A stretch of 64,000 bases of DNA from assembly GCF_003999995.1 (NCBI RefSeq), contig NZ_RJAD01000001.1, positions 496,001-560,000 of the forward strand, in the 5' to 3' direction. Below, one piece after another: positions 43,835 through 53,119 of this stretch. Position 1 is the stretch's first letter; every line of letters starts with the position of its first letter. Both the position numbers and the translations under genes were made by a program. Origin of the DNA: Microbacterium sulfonylureivorans (lineage in GTDB: Bacteria; Actinomycetota; Actinomycetes; Actinomycetales; Microbacteriaceae). The notes beneath the pieces are model-generated. The model ran no database searches. It was not told the origin of the DNA and saw only the letters and a list, made by a program, of their open reading frames with translations.

Positions 43835-46732
43835 TCAGTCGGTGATCACCTCGAGGTAGGGCGTATTCCCGGTCCCATTGCCGCTGGTGAGGGAGACGGC
43901 GAGCCCGGTAGTGGCCTGCGCCAGCCCGACTGTTGCGACGTCGTCGCCGGCGTACTGGGCCTGGATGTGGGATGTGACGTCGAACGGGATCCAGTCCGTC
44001 TTGCCTCCCATGTCGGCGGATGCCAGCACTGGGCCCAGGGCCGGCTGGTTGTTCCAGGTCAGTCCGGTCACGGTCCAGGAGTCGGACGTGACGGCGTGAG
44101 CCTTCACAGTCGCCTGGGTGCCGCCGGAGTCCGCGGTGTTGCCCGAGACCCACAGCACCGCCCGGCGGGGTTCCGCGGTCAGACCGCTCAGGTCGAATTT
44201 AAGGAATGAGCGACGGTGGTATCCCGCGGGAGCGTTCTTCACCACGAGCGTTGCGTCGCTGCCGAAGTTCGTCGACGCGTACGTGCCGTCGCGGACGAAC
44301 GCGTCCGCCGTGGGGGCGAGCGGGACGAGCTTTCCGGCGGTGACCGCTGTGCCGGTTCCGAATCTCGCCGTGTGCGAGGCGCCCTGCGAACCACCTGTTT
44401 CGACCACGAGCTTGATCGGGTTGAGGCCGATGACCGATACCTCGCTGTCACGGCTCGCCGTGGTGTAGCCGCTGCGGTTGATCGTCACCGTGATCGTCGA
44501 CGCCGCCCGGGTGGGATCGGCCACACTGACCGTCAACACTCCACCGCTCTCGCGCATCAGCACCGAGCACGGCGCCGACACGGTGATCGGCCCGGCGGTG
44601 CCGGCCGTGTAGAAGTTCGCCGCCGTGACACCGGTGGCCGAGTCCGTGATCGCCTGAACGCCGGCGGTGTTCGCCAGGATCTCCACGGTCGGGTTCGCGG
44701 CACGGCTGCCGGTCGTGGCGCTGGTCGCACCGGGCATCAGGATGTAGCTGTAGGAGCCGGCCGTCGGATCGACCCCGTGGTCGAACCAGAGGGTGACATA
44801 GCGGCGGGTCAGGGCAGTTGTGGCACCCCGGACGTTGATGTCATTCCAGTCACCGGTACGCTCCTGTCGCGCCGCCTTCACCGTTGCGCTGCCGGGGAAG
44901 ATGTAGCCACCGACGCCCGCGATCGATGCCCAGCCCGCTCCCGAAAGCGTCGCCGACCAGCCCTGCGTCGGCGGCTGAGCGACGCCGTCGACGACGAGCG
45001 CAGCGGCTGATGTGGGTCCCAGGTTGCGGTTCTCGACGGTCGACTCGACGACGTAGCCATCCGTGGAGCTGATCCCCGCGCCGAGACACACCACCTGATC
45101 AGCGAGGCAGAACCAAGCTTTCCTTGCCCGGACGGTCGAGGTGACGCCGCGGGTGTCCTGGCCGAGTGCGGAGTATGTGCCATCGGTCACCCCGCCCACC
45201 CAGGTAGCATCCGCGGGCGGCTCCGGGTGCGGGCCGCCCGCACTGTCGGCGAGTGGCTTTCGCGAGACCGTCGTGCCTGGGAGACGATAGGGGTCCACCG
45301 TCGGCCAGAACGCATCGGAGTACTGCCCGTTGCCGAACGTGTCCCCCCACCAGTAGGTCATCCCCGATCCGGTGTGCCAGCCGCGCAGGTTCTCGCCGTT
45401 GATCGTCTCGTACATGGCTGTGCGAGCCGAGCACATGCCGACTGTGAATGCCCATCCTGGACGGCGATGCGTCGCACGATCCTGGCCGCCGAAGACCCGG
45501 CTCTCGAACGGTTCGGCGATCGCCGTGATGGACCCGTCGTCGAGCACCGACTTGCCGAGCGCCAGGATGTGCAGGTACTGGGAATAGTCGGTGAGCATCG
45601 GGCTGTAGTAGTCGCGCTGCAGCCACCCCTTGGCCATCGCCCTCATCCGGGCCGCGTCCGCCGCGGGCGCAGCCTCCGCGAGCAGCACGATCGCACCGAT
45701 GAGCGAATGTCCGCGCGTGTGGTCATCCTGCTGCAGGGCGAGCGGATTGTTCACGCTGGCGATTCCGCGACTGATCCCGCGGCCCGACACGTTGTCCATG
45801 ATCAGGCCATTGAAGACGAACGGGGCGACCGCCTGCGGGACCGCATCGAAGATCAGCTGGCGATTCGGGTCGGTGACAGGCCAGCTCGACCCGTCGAGCA
45901 GGGCAAAGAGGTTGGCGAAGCCGTTGAAGAGTACGTACCCGTACCCGCCCATGTACGACATGTTCTCGTGCTGGATGAAGGAACCGTCGGCATACAAGCC
46001 GTCGCCACTGCGAACGCGCGGGAACACTGGCGAGAGGGCATCGCGACCGAGGGTGACCTTTGCCGGGTTCTTGCCGATGATCCCGCGCAGGATCAGCACT
46101 TGACAGAAGTCGACCCGATTGGCGCCTGTGCTGAAGGACTCGTACGCGCCGACCATCGAGTCGGGCACGAAGTGGTCGATCGCCGCGAGGTAGTTGTTCA
46201 CCTGCGTTCCGCTCAGGGACAAGTAAAGGAGCGCGCAGATGTCGAGCAGGATCTTCGGCGAGCCGATCTGCCAGTCCCACCAGTTGTTGTACGACGTGGT
46301 GGTCGGCGTGTAGAAGTGAGACGTCATCCAGTCCAGGCCGGTGATCACATCTGCGAGCATCACGGAGTTGCCGGTATATCCGGTGCCAGGGAACGCGCAC
46401 GCCTGCGCCATCGTCTTCAGACGCCCAAAGCTCCCGGTGATATTGGTACTCGCGGACCCGAGCGGCAGGTCCGGCCACAGCGATGAGGCCGACGGCGACA
46501 TCGATGACTGCGATGCCGCCGCACTGCTCCCGATATTCGACAACAGGGTCGCGAATGGCTCAGCGGCGGGGTTGTAGCCCGTGCCGAGCAACGTCTTGTC
46601 GATCCACCGTTGCCGCAGGGTGTCGTACTCGTCGACGCCGAATGCAGCACTTGGGGTCAAGTCGACGACGACGGCGGCGAAACCTGTGACGGCTGCGAGC
46701 TGGAACAGCCCGCGACGGCTGATTACTGCCAT
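43835..46732 (-). CDS. Secreted polysaccharide lyase family 8 protein
   Basis: A 965-residue exported lyase that cleaves a uronic-acid-containing glycan (hyaluronan, chondroitin or xanthan type). The N-terminus SRRGLFQLAAVTGF is a twin-arginine signal. The alpha/alpha-toroid domain shows NWWDWQIGSPK (catalytic Asn region), SFIQHENMSYMGGYGY (catalytic His and Tyr) and SGRGISRG (Arg), matching the PL8 site. Beta-sandwich domains follow, with a C-terminal CBM96/DNRLRE-like module from about residue 800 (ADAFVRDGTYASTNFGSDATLVVKN). GGAG lies six bases before ATG 46732. It lacks the cysteine module of the GH43 proteins. A TGTTCA half-site sits at 46744-46749. Confidence 0.9.
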   Translation of the reverse strand: MAVISRRGLFQLAAVTGFAAVVVDLTPSAAFGVDEYDTLRQRWIDKTLLGTGYNPAAEPFATLLSNIGSSAAASQSSMSPSASSLWPDLPLGSASTNITGSFGRLKTMAQACAFPGTGYTGNSVMLADVITGLDWMTSHFYTPTTTSYNNWWDWQIGSPKILLDICALLYLSLSGTQVNNYLAAIDHFVPDSMVGAYESFSTGANRVDFCQVLILRGIIGKNPAKVTLGRDALSPVFPRVRSGDGLYADGSFIQHENMSYMGGYGYVLFNGFANLFALLDGSSWPVTDPNRQLIFDAVPQAVAPFVFNGLIMDNVSGRGISRGIASVNNPLALQQDDHTRGHSLIGAIVLLAEAAPAADAARMRAMAKGWLQRDYYSPMLTDYSQYLHILALGKSVLDDGSITAIAEPFESRVFGGQDRATHRRPGWAFTVGMCSARTAMYETINGENLRGWHTGSGMTYWWGDTFGNGQYSDAFWPTVDPYRLPGTTVSRKPLADSAGGPHPEPPADATWVGGVTDGTYSALGQDTRGVTSTVRARKAWFCLADQVVCLGAGISSTDGYVVESTVENRNLGPTSAAALVVDGVAQPPTQGWSATLSGAGWASIAGVGGYIFPGSATVKAARQERTGDWNDINVRGATTALTRRYVTLWFDHGVDPTAGSYSYILMPGATSATTGSRAANPTVEILANTAGVQAITDSATGVTAANFYTAGTAGPITVSAPCSVLMRESGGVLTVSVADPTRAASTITVTINRSGYTTASRDSEVSVIGLNPIKLVVETGGSQGASHTARFGTGTAVTAGKLVPLAPTADAFVRDGTYASTNFGSDATLVVKNAPAGYHRRSFLKFDLSGLTAEPRRAVLWVSGNTADSGGTQATVKAHAVTSDSWTVTGLTWNNQPALGPVLASADMGGKTDWIPFDVTSHIQAQYAGDDVATVGLAQATTGLAVSLTSGNGTGNTPYLEVITD

Positions 46733-46986
46733 GAGAACTCCGATGTTCACGTGACTTGCGACGGTAGGCGACTCCCCGAAACTGCGTCAACGAAGCGCAC
46801 AAAAGCTCACGAGCGGGCGAGCTGCCACGAGAGAAGGGCCGCGCGACAAGGGCCGATGGAGCAAGGCCGCTGGGGCATCGGCTAGCCCCTCCCGGGGATG
46901 GGCCGGACGTGCAGTTCGGCTACGCCCCCGCCCCACATCGTCCAGGGCAGCATTCCGGCAATCATGTGGCGCTGCAGCGACCATGT

Positions 46987-47640
46987 TCAGGAATCGCGCA
47001 CGCACCAGAGCGCGGCGCGTTGGATCAGCGCTACATGCTCCGCGCTCGCGTAGGACCTGAGGTCGTGCCCGAGCGCATCGTAGAACACGCGGGTGCTGGC
47101 TGCTTCGTGTCGCCACATGAGGGGATGCCGGAGCCCATCCGACTCGTGGAGCGCAACAACGTCGACGTCATGGTCGACCTCGAGATACACGTACCCCTCG
47201 TCCTCGACGATGAACCGCGATGCCGGCCGATCTGCCCATGGTCCGACGTTCACCGTCAACGATCCGTGAGGAGGATGGCCGCTGCGACCGGGCACCCAGT
47301 CCCCGCCGATGAGCGTGCGCCAGAGCGGATAATCCCTGAGGCTTGCGATCGAGTTGTGCATCGCCAGGATGCCCACACCACGCGCGACCGCATCTGCGAA
47401 CCCCGATGTCGAGGCCTCCGGCGCGCCGCGACCGGTCTGCCCATTGCGCCAGGGATCGGTCGCATTCACCACAAGGAGGTCGACATCGCCGAGAGCTGCG
47501 AGCGCACGGTCGAGATCAGACGTGAACCGCACGTCGAAGCCAGCGGCCGCGACGATACCGCCGAGTGCATTGGCAGTCGCCTCCAACGGATGCCACGGGT
47601 CGCTGTACCTCCCGGTGCCGAAGGCGATCAGGGCGCGCAT
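46987..47640 (-). CDS. ThuA-like domain protein
   Basis: A 217-residue cytoplasmic protein of the ThuA (trehalose-utilisation-like, glutamine-amidotransferase-fold) family. Features are LIAFGTGRYSDPWHPLEATA, DLLVVNATDPW, GVGILAMHNSIASLRDYPLWRTLIGGDW and RVFYDALGHDLRSY. GGAGGAGA precedes ATG 47640, which excludes the longer upstream frame. It is divergent from the regulator gene and lies in the lyase locus, pointing to sugar catabolism (inference). The 254-base gap 46733-46986 before the PL8 gene contains no gene I can see. Confidence 0.85.
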   Translation of the reverse strand: MRALIAFGTGRYSDPWHPLEATANALGGIVAAAGFDVRFTSDLDRALAALGDVDLLVVNATDPWRNGQTGRGAPEASTSGFADAVARGVGILAMHNSIASLRDYPLWRTLIGGDWVPGRSGHPPHGSLTVNVGPWADRPASRFIVEDEGYVYLEVDHDVDVVALHESDGLRHPLMWRHEAASTRVFYDALGHDLRSYASAEHVALIQRAALWCVRDS

Positions 47641-47724
47641 TCTCCTCCTCGATCGTCCGCTGCCGTCGGCTGTGTTCCACGGGTCTTCGCCATCCTGTTC
47701 GATGTTGCGCATCCGGGTAAAGGT

Positions 47725-47742
47725 TGTTCACACTACTGAACA
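47725..47742. promoter_or_regulatory. TGTTCA-N6-TGAACA operator over the regulator start codon
   Basis: TGTTCA (47725-47730) and TGAACA (47737-47742) are perfect six-base inverted arms, and the A at 47742 is the first base of the regulator ATG. The site lies between the divergent ThuA-like and regulator genes. TGTTCA recurs at 48828-48833 with TGAAC at 48867-48871 before the binding-protein gene, so one regulator may control all three promoters. Confidence 0.65.
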
Positions 47743-48815
47743 TGATCCAGTCTGAACGGCAATCGCACATCCTCCGTGAGATCGATCTACGCGGGTCTGT
47801 GAGCATCACCGAGTTCGCGGAACGCATCGGAGCGTCGGGCATGACGGTCAGACGGGATCTCGCCCATCTCGAGGAGCAAGGGCTCGTCGAACGCGTCCAC
47901 GGCGGTGCCGTCAAGCCCCGCAGCCAATCGTCCGCCGGGCGGCGCCTTCAGCCGCTCGCGACGATCGGGATGATCGTGCCGTCCGCGCGGTACTACTTCC
48001 CCGACGTGATCCGCGGAGCGAAGGTTGCAAGTCAGGAAGCGGGAGCGCGCCTCGTGCTCGGCATCTCCGAGTATTCCTCCGACCTCGAGCGCGAGCAGAT
48101 CGCACGCCTGACGGCCAAAGGGATCGACGGACTGCTGGTGACACCGAGCACGTCCTATGACCTGGATCCATCGACGTTCGAGCTGCTCGACGAACTGACC
48201 GCACCGGCGATCGTCGTCGAACGAGCGATCGACGCGACCCGCACGCGGGTGAGCCTCAATGCCGTTCGCAGCGACCACGCCCATGGCGCCGAGCTCGCGG
48301 TCAACCACCTGCTCTCGCGCGGGCGCCGCCGCATAGCGCTGGCCTGGCGTCAGAGCCCAACCGCCCCGCTCGTGCGCGAGGGCTATCGCCGCGCACTCGA
48401 AGCGGGTACCGGCGTCGAGCCGATCGAACTCGAGCTGACTGTCGCGGATGCCCCGGCCGAACGCCTGCGGGAACGTCTCATCGAGTTGCTCGACATCTGC
48501 ATCGCACAAGAGGTGGACGCGGTCGTCGTCCTTCCCGACGAGGCGGCGATCTCATTGATCGAGGTCGCGGAGGACCGGGGGCTGATGGTGCCCACCGACC
48601 TTGCGATCGTCGCATACGACGACGAGGTGGCTTGCCTCGCGTCCGTCCCACTCACCGCGGTCGCACCGCCGAAGTACGACGTCGGATATCTCGCCGCGAA
48701 GACCTGCCTGGACCGCATCCTCGCCGAGAACCGGGGCCTGCCGCCCAGCGCCCTCGCCAGAGTGGGCCTGCTCCCAACACTGATCGAGCGCGAATCAAGT
48801 CAACCCGCGAGCTGA
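47742..48815 (+). CDS. DeoR-type HTH / LacI-type effector domain transcriptional regulator
   Basis: A 357-residue regulator. The DeoR helix-turn-helix (SERQSHILREIDLRGSVSITEFAERIGASGMTVRRDLAHLEEQGLVERVHGGAV) is fused to a periplasmic-binding-type effector domain (IGMIVPSARYYFPDVIRGA to DLAIVAYDDEVACL). That architecture is typical of actinobacterial sugar repressors. ATG 47742 has no clear ribosome-binding site and may be leaderless; TTG 47724 is the alternative start. It precedes an ABC importer operon, so an imported sugar probably releases it. Confidence 0.9.
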   Translation: MIQSERQSHILREIDLRGSVSITEFAERIGASGMTVRRDLAHLEEQGLVERVHGGAVKPRSQSSAGRRLQPLATIGMIVPSARYYFPDVIRGAKVASQEAGARLVLGISEYSSDLEREQIARLTAKGIDGLLVTPSTSYDLDPSTFELLDELTAPAIVVERAIDATRTRVSLNAVRSDHAHGAELAVNHLLSRGRRRIALAWRQSPTAPLVREGYRRALEAGTGVEPIELELTVADAPAERLRERLIELLDICIAQEVDAVVVLPDEAAISLIEVAEDRGLMVPTDLAIVAYDDEVACLASVPLTAVAPPKYDVGYLAAKTCLDRILAENRGLPPSALARVGLLPTLIERESSQPAS

Positions 48816-48896
48816 AGTGTGCAGTTTTGTTCATTACGGCGTTGTTCTGGACATCAAACTTCATACTGAACGAATCACATCAATGAGGAGTGTGCA

Positions 48897-50198
48897 ATGC
48901 GCAAACCAATCAGATCAGCTCTGGGCATCGCAGCGGTCACCGTCGCCGTCGCCTCCCTCGCAGCGTGCAGCAGCACCGCGCCGGGCGCGCCGGGCGTAAC
49001 CGAGGAACCCAGCGGCAAGGTCATCTTCTGGTCGCCGTTGGCGAACATGGATCTCGTCGCCGAGGCGTTCAACGACAGCCAGGACGATATCGAGGTCGTG
49101 TTCGAAGCGATCCCGTCCGGCGCTGACGGCTACGCGAAGCTGTCCACGGCGATCGGCGCCGGCAATGCGCCCGACGTCGCCACGATCGAGTACTTCGCAC
49201 TTCCCGAGTTCGTCTCGTCCGACCGGCTGGCCTCGCTCGACGACTACGTCGCCGACGAGACTCTCGACAAGTTCAGTGACATCAGCAAGAGCCTCGTCCA
49301 GTTCGGCGGAGATACGTGGGCGCTCCCATACGATGCACCGCCGATGATGATCTGGTACCGGCAGGATCTGCTGGAAGCCGCTGGTGTCGACATTCCGACG
49401 ACCTGGGACGAGTTCGAGGAAGCCGGCAAGGCGGTGCTCGAAAAGACCGGGAGCTACCTTGCGTCGTTCAACGCGAACGAGTCGAGCTGGTTCGCAGGCC
49501 TCGCATGGCAGAACGGCGGCCAGTGGTTCAGCGCTGGCGAAGACAGCTGGACGGTCGGCATCGATGACCCTGCCACGCAGGAAGTGGCCGACCTCTGGCA
49601 GAGAATGCTGGACGAGGGCATCGTCAAGGCTGTGCCGTCGTTCACCGACGAGTGGACCGCGGACATGGTCGAAGGAAACGCCGCCGGCGTCATCGGCGCC
49701 AGCTGGAGCGCCAACTCGATCTACAACCGCGTGAAGGACGCGGGCCAGGAAGGCCTCTGGATCGCCGCGGAGCTGCCTAGCTGGGGCAACGACATCGCTC
49801 CGCTTTACGGAGGTTCGACCTTCGCCGTCCCGAAGACGAGCGAGAACCCGGCCGCTGCCGCGAAGTTCATCGAGTTCCTCACCACCGACCCCGCCGCCAT
49901 CGAGGCCCGCGGAGACATCGGCTACGCGTACCTCGCAGCCAGCGAGCTCACCGCCGTGTCGAAGGCGTCGGCCGTCAATTCCAGCTGGTTCGGCAACGAC
50001 ATCTGGAGCGTTTTCGACGAGGCCGCCGCCGGCGAGGCCAACGACTGGCAGTGGGGTCCGAACTTCGGGATCACGTCCTCAGCGATGCAGGAGACGATGA
50101 CCGCCGTCGGCCCCGGCGGCGACCTCTCCGTCGACCTGGATGAAATTCAGGCGAAGACAGTCGATGGGCTGAAGGACACCGGCCTCTCGGTCGAGTAG
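48897..50198 (+). CDS. Sugar ABC transporter substrate-binding lipoprotein
   Basis: A 433-residue family 1 solute-binding lipoprotein. The signal ends in the lipobox LAACSS near residue 23. Typical stretches are GKVIFWSPLANMDLVAEAFN, APDVATIEYFALPEFVSS, WALPYDAPPMMIWYRQDLLEAAGVDIPTTWDEFE, and the late AAAKFIEFLTTDPAAIEARG. GAGGAG lies upstream of ATG 48897, with TGTTCA-type sites before it. It begins the importer operon of the lyase locus. Confidence 0.93.
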   Translation: MRKPIRSALGIAAVTVAVASLAACSSTAPGAPGVTEEPSGKVIFWSPLANMDLVAEAFNDSQDDIEVVFEAIPSGADGYAKLSTAIGAGNAPDVATIEYFALPEFVSSDRLASLDDYVADETLDKFSDISKSLVQFGGDTWALPYDAPPMMIWYRQDLLEAAGVDIPTTWDEFEEAGKAVLEKTGSYLASFNANESSWFAGLAWQNGGQWFSAGEDSWTVGIDDPATQEVADLWQRMLDEGIVKAVPSFTDEWTADMVEGNAAGVIGASWSANSIYNRVKDAGQEGLWIAAELPSWGNDIAPLYGGSTFAVPKTSENPAAAAKFIEFLTTDPAAIEARGDIGYAYLAASELTAVSKASAVNSSWFGNDIWSVFDEAAAGEANDWQWGPNFGITSSAMQETMTAVGPGGDLSVDLDEIQAKTVDGLKDTGLSVE

Positions 50199-50247
50199 CT
50201 CTCAGTCCGGATCTGCAACTCCACGAATAGGAACAGGGCGAAGAACC

Positions 50248-51180
50248 GTGACCGTCATGAAGCCTCTGCACCGAGGGAAGCCCCGCTCACGCCAAGGCGG
50301 CACCGGCGGACGGACAGCGGCGATCTTCCTCGTCCCGTTCTTCGCCCTGTTCCTGTTCACCATGATCGCTCCGCTGATCTACTCGGTCATCCTGAGCCTG
50401 TTCGCAACCAAGAAGTCCGGACTCGGGTTCGGCGCGAGCCCTGAGACGATCTTCGTGGGCCTCGAGAATTTCGTGGAAGTGCTGTCGTCGCAGAGCTTCC
50501 TCGCCGGCTTCGGCCGGCTCGCGATCTATATCGTCCTATACATCCCCGCGATGATCGGCGGTGCGCTGATACTCGCGCTGCTCCTCGACTCCACAGCCGC
50601 TCTGCTCAAGCGGACATTCCAGCTACTGCTGTTCCTGCCGCACGCAGTGCCGGGAGTGATCGCCGCACTGATCTGGACCTATCTCTACACGCCGGGCGTA
50701 AGCCCGATCGTGCGCGCGCTCGAGTCGGGCGGAATCAGCATCGACTTCTTTTCCGCGGAGCTGGTCTTGCCTGCGATCGTGAACATCGCGGTGTGGGAGT
50801 GGACCGGCTTCAACGTCATCATCATCTACACAGCGCTGCAGGCGGTTCCCCGCGAGGTCCTCGAGGCGGCTCGCGTCGACGGCGCCGGAGGGGTGCGGAC
50901 GGCGATCGCGATCAAGCTTCCGCTCGTCGCGCCGGCCCTCGGCGTCATCCTCCTCTTCACGAGCATCGGATCGCTGCAGTTGTTCACCCAACCCGCGATC
51001 CTGTCGACAGCCTCGAGCGCCATCACCCCGACGTACGTGCCCAACATGTGGGCCTATGACGCCGCGTTCAACCGGCTCGATCTCAATCAGGCGGCCGCCG
51101 CATCGATCATCATCGCCGCGCTAGCCGGAGTGGTGTCGTTCTTCATCACGCGGCTCAACTCGAAGGGAGCCACGGCATGA
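50248..51180 (+). CDS. Sugar ABC transporter permease (MalF-like)
   Basis: A 310-residue CUT1 permease. The first TM (IFLVPFFALFLFTMIAPLIYSVIL) and the EAA loop (REVLEAARVDGAGGVRTAIAIKLPLVAP) are clear. The start is GTG 50248 behind AGGAACAGGG; ATG 50257 is the alternative. It overlaps the second permease by four bases. As in the first importer, no ATPase gene is present. Confidence 0.92.
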   Translation: MTVMKPLHRGKPRSRQGGTGGRTAAIFLVPFFALFLFTMIAPLIYSVILSLFATKKSGLGFGASPETIFVGLENFVEVLSSQSFLAGFGRLAIYIVLYIPAMIGGALILALLLDSTAALLKRTFQLLLFLPHAVPGVIAALIWTYLYTPGVSPIVRALESGGISIDFFSAELVLPAIVNIAVWEWTGFNVIIIYTALQAVPREVLEAARVDGAGGVRTAIAIKLPLVAPALGVILLFTSIGSLQLFTQPAILSTASSAITPTYVPNMWAYDAAFNRLDLNQAAAASIIIAALAGVVSFFITRLNSKGATA

Positions 51181-52112
51181 CCGCGGTCGCTCCGTCCATG
51201 ACAACCCGTCGCGCCTCCAAGGTGACCGCGCCGCAGCGGCCCCCGGTCAGCCTGAAGTACGGATCTGCGCGGACCGGCGCGTCCGTCGGCAGCCGCGCCG
51301 TCGTGAACGCCTTCCTCGTGATCGGCACCATCTACATGGTCTTCCCGGTCACGTGGCTGTTTTTCGCCTCGACCAAGAACGTCGAGCAGCTCTACAGCAC
51401 GAATATCTTCGACATGGCAGAGTTCAACCTCTTCGCCAACATCGCCGACGTCGCGGCGCAGAACGACGGAATCTTCTTCCGATGGATGGCCAACAGTGTC
51501 CTCTACGCCTCAGTCGGCGCGATCGTGGGCGGGATGATCGCGGTGGCCGCGGGCTACGCGTTCGACAAGTTCCGGTTCCGGGGCCGGAACATGCTCTTCG
51601 CATTCGTCCTCGTCGGCGTCCTCATTCCCAACACGGCGATCGTGCTGCCCCTGTACATGCTGTTCGCTCCTCTCGGACTCACCAACACGATGTGGGCGAT
51701 CCTGCTCCCGGCGCTCTGCAACCCGTTCAGCGTCTACCTCGCCCGGATCTACAGCCAGGGCTACATTCCGGATGAGACGCTCGAAGCAGCCCGAGTCGAC
51801 GGTGCAGGACCCATCCGATCCTTCTTCTCCGTCGGGCTGCCGATGATCATGCCGGGCTTCATCACGATCGCTCTGTTCCAGTTCGTCGCCGTCTGGAACA
51901 ACTACATGCTCCCGCTCGTGATGCTCACCTCCGAACGGATCTTCCCGGTTTCGTTGGGGATGTCTCTGTGGCAGAGCTACACCCGGTCGAACACGGAGTT
52001 CGCCCCGCTCGTCATCACCGGCTCACTCCTCTCGATCATCCCGCTCATCATCGCGTTCGTCCTGCTCCAGCGGTACTGGCGTGCCGGCATGACCGAAGGC
52101 GCTGTGAAGTGA
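51177..52112 (+). CDS. Sugar ABC transporter permease (MalG-like)
   Basis: A 311-residue CUT1 permease with the EAA loop DETLEAARVDGAGPIRSFFSVGLPMIMPG and the VAVWNNYMLPLVMLTSE segment after it. The N-terminus is polar for about 40 residues. ATG 51177 overlaps the upstream permease (ATGA), and its stop overlaps the hydroxyacid dehydrogenase start (GTGA). This makes a continuous operon from the binding protein to the ROK kinase. Confidence 0.92.
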   Translation: MTAVAPSMTTRRASKVTAPQRPPVSLKYGSARTGASVGSRAVVNAFLVIGTIYMVFPVTWLFFASTKNVEQLYSTNIFDMAEFNLFANIADVAAQNDGIFFRWMANSVLYASVGAIVGGMIAVAAGYAFDKFRFRGRNMLFAFVLVGVLIPNTAIVLPLYMLFAPLGLTNTMWAILLPALCNPFSVYLARIYSQGYIPDETLEAARVDGAGPIRSFFSVGLPMIMPGFITIALFQFVAVWNNYMLPLVMLTSERIFPVSLGMSLWQSYTRSNTEFAPLVITGSLLSIIPLIIAFVLLQRYWRAGMTEGAVK

Positions 52113-53119
52113 CGCCGCCCGTCCGCGCGGCCCTGGCCATGGCGCCCGGCGTCGCCGCGAAGATCTTCCCCGCCTCGGAACGAGCGCGACTCGCACCGGA
52201 GGTCGAGCTCCTCGTGAGCCCTCCTCTCGAGGCATTCGACTCCGCACAGGCGCGCGCTGTCCTCGCCGACGTCGAAGTGCTCATCACGAGCTGGGGCTGC
52301 GCCGAGATCGACGAGGAGGTGCTCGACGCCGCTCCCGCCCTGCGTGCAATCGTGCACGCCGGAGGCTCGGTAAAGCAGCACCTCACCGACGCGGTCTGGC
52401 GCCGCGGCATCGTCGTCAGCTCGGCCACCACCGCGAACGCCGTCCCCGTCGCCGAGTACACGCTCGCGATGATCCTGCTCGCGAACAAGCGCGTGCTCGA
52501 CAGCTCGCGGCTGCTCACCCGCACTCATCGATTCGACCTCGACGCCGATCTCGAGGCTGACACGGGCAACTACGGCAAGCGAGTGGGACTCGTCGGAGCG
52601 TCGACCATCGGACGGCGGGTCATCGAGCTGCTCCGGCCGTTCGATCTCGAGATCGAGGTCGCGGATCCGTTCCTGACCGCCGCCGAGGCCGTCGCCCTCG
52701 GGGTGAAGCGCTCCGAGCTCGATGAACTGATCGCGAGCAGCGATGTGATCTCCCTTCACGCGCCTGCGCTCTCGCAGACGCATCACCTCATCGATCGGCG
52801 CAGAATCGGGCTGATCAAGCCGGGCGCCACGCTGATCAATACCGCGCGCGGGAGCCTCGTCGATCAGCGCGCGTTGACCGACCGCCTCGCGACGGGCGAC
52901 ATCTATGCGATCCTCGACGTCACCGACCCCTGGATCCCCGCCCCCGGTGACCGCCTCTACGACCTGCCGAACGTGTTCCTCACGCCGCACATCGCGGGAT
53001 CGCTCGGCACCGAGCTCCAGCGCCTTGCGGCCACGGCGATCGCGGAGGCCAAACGCATCGGCGCGTGCCTGCCCCCGCGGCATCCCATCGTCATCGACGA
53101 CCTGACGAGAATCGCGTGA
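52109..53119 (+). CDS. D-isomer-specific 2-hydroxyacid dehydrogenase
   Basis: A 336-residue NAD(P)-dependent hydroxyacid dehydrogenase. The cofactor motif is VGLVGASTIGRRVIELL, the substrate-binding Arg is in INTARGSLVDQRAL and the catalytic His in LTPHIAGSLG. The usual catalytic Glu region (DVFxxEP) reads LDVTDPWIPAP, so the Glu is missing or shifted. GTG 52109 overlaps the permease stop by four bases. Phosphoglycerate dehydrogenase-like enzymes of this type occur in sugar operons and may reduce a keto-acid or uronate product (inference). Confidence 0.88.
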   Translation: MTPPVRAALAMAPGVAAKIFPASERARLAPEVELLVSPPLEAFDSAQARAVLADVEVLITSWGCAEIDEEVLDAAPALRAIVHAGGSVKQHLTDAVWRRGIVVSSATTANAVPVAEYTLAMILLANKRVLDSSRLLTRTHRFDLDADLEADTGNYGKRVGLVGASTIGRRVIELLRPFDLEIEVADPFLTAAEAVALGVKRSELDELIASSDVISLHAPALSQTHHLIDRRRIGLIKPGATLINTARGSLVDQRALTDRLATGDIYAILDVTDPWIPAPGDRLYDLPNVFLTPHIAGSLGTELQRLAATAIAEAKRIGACLPPRHPIVIDDLTRIA

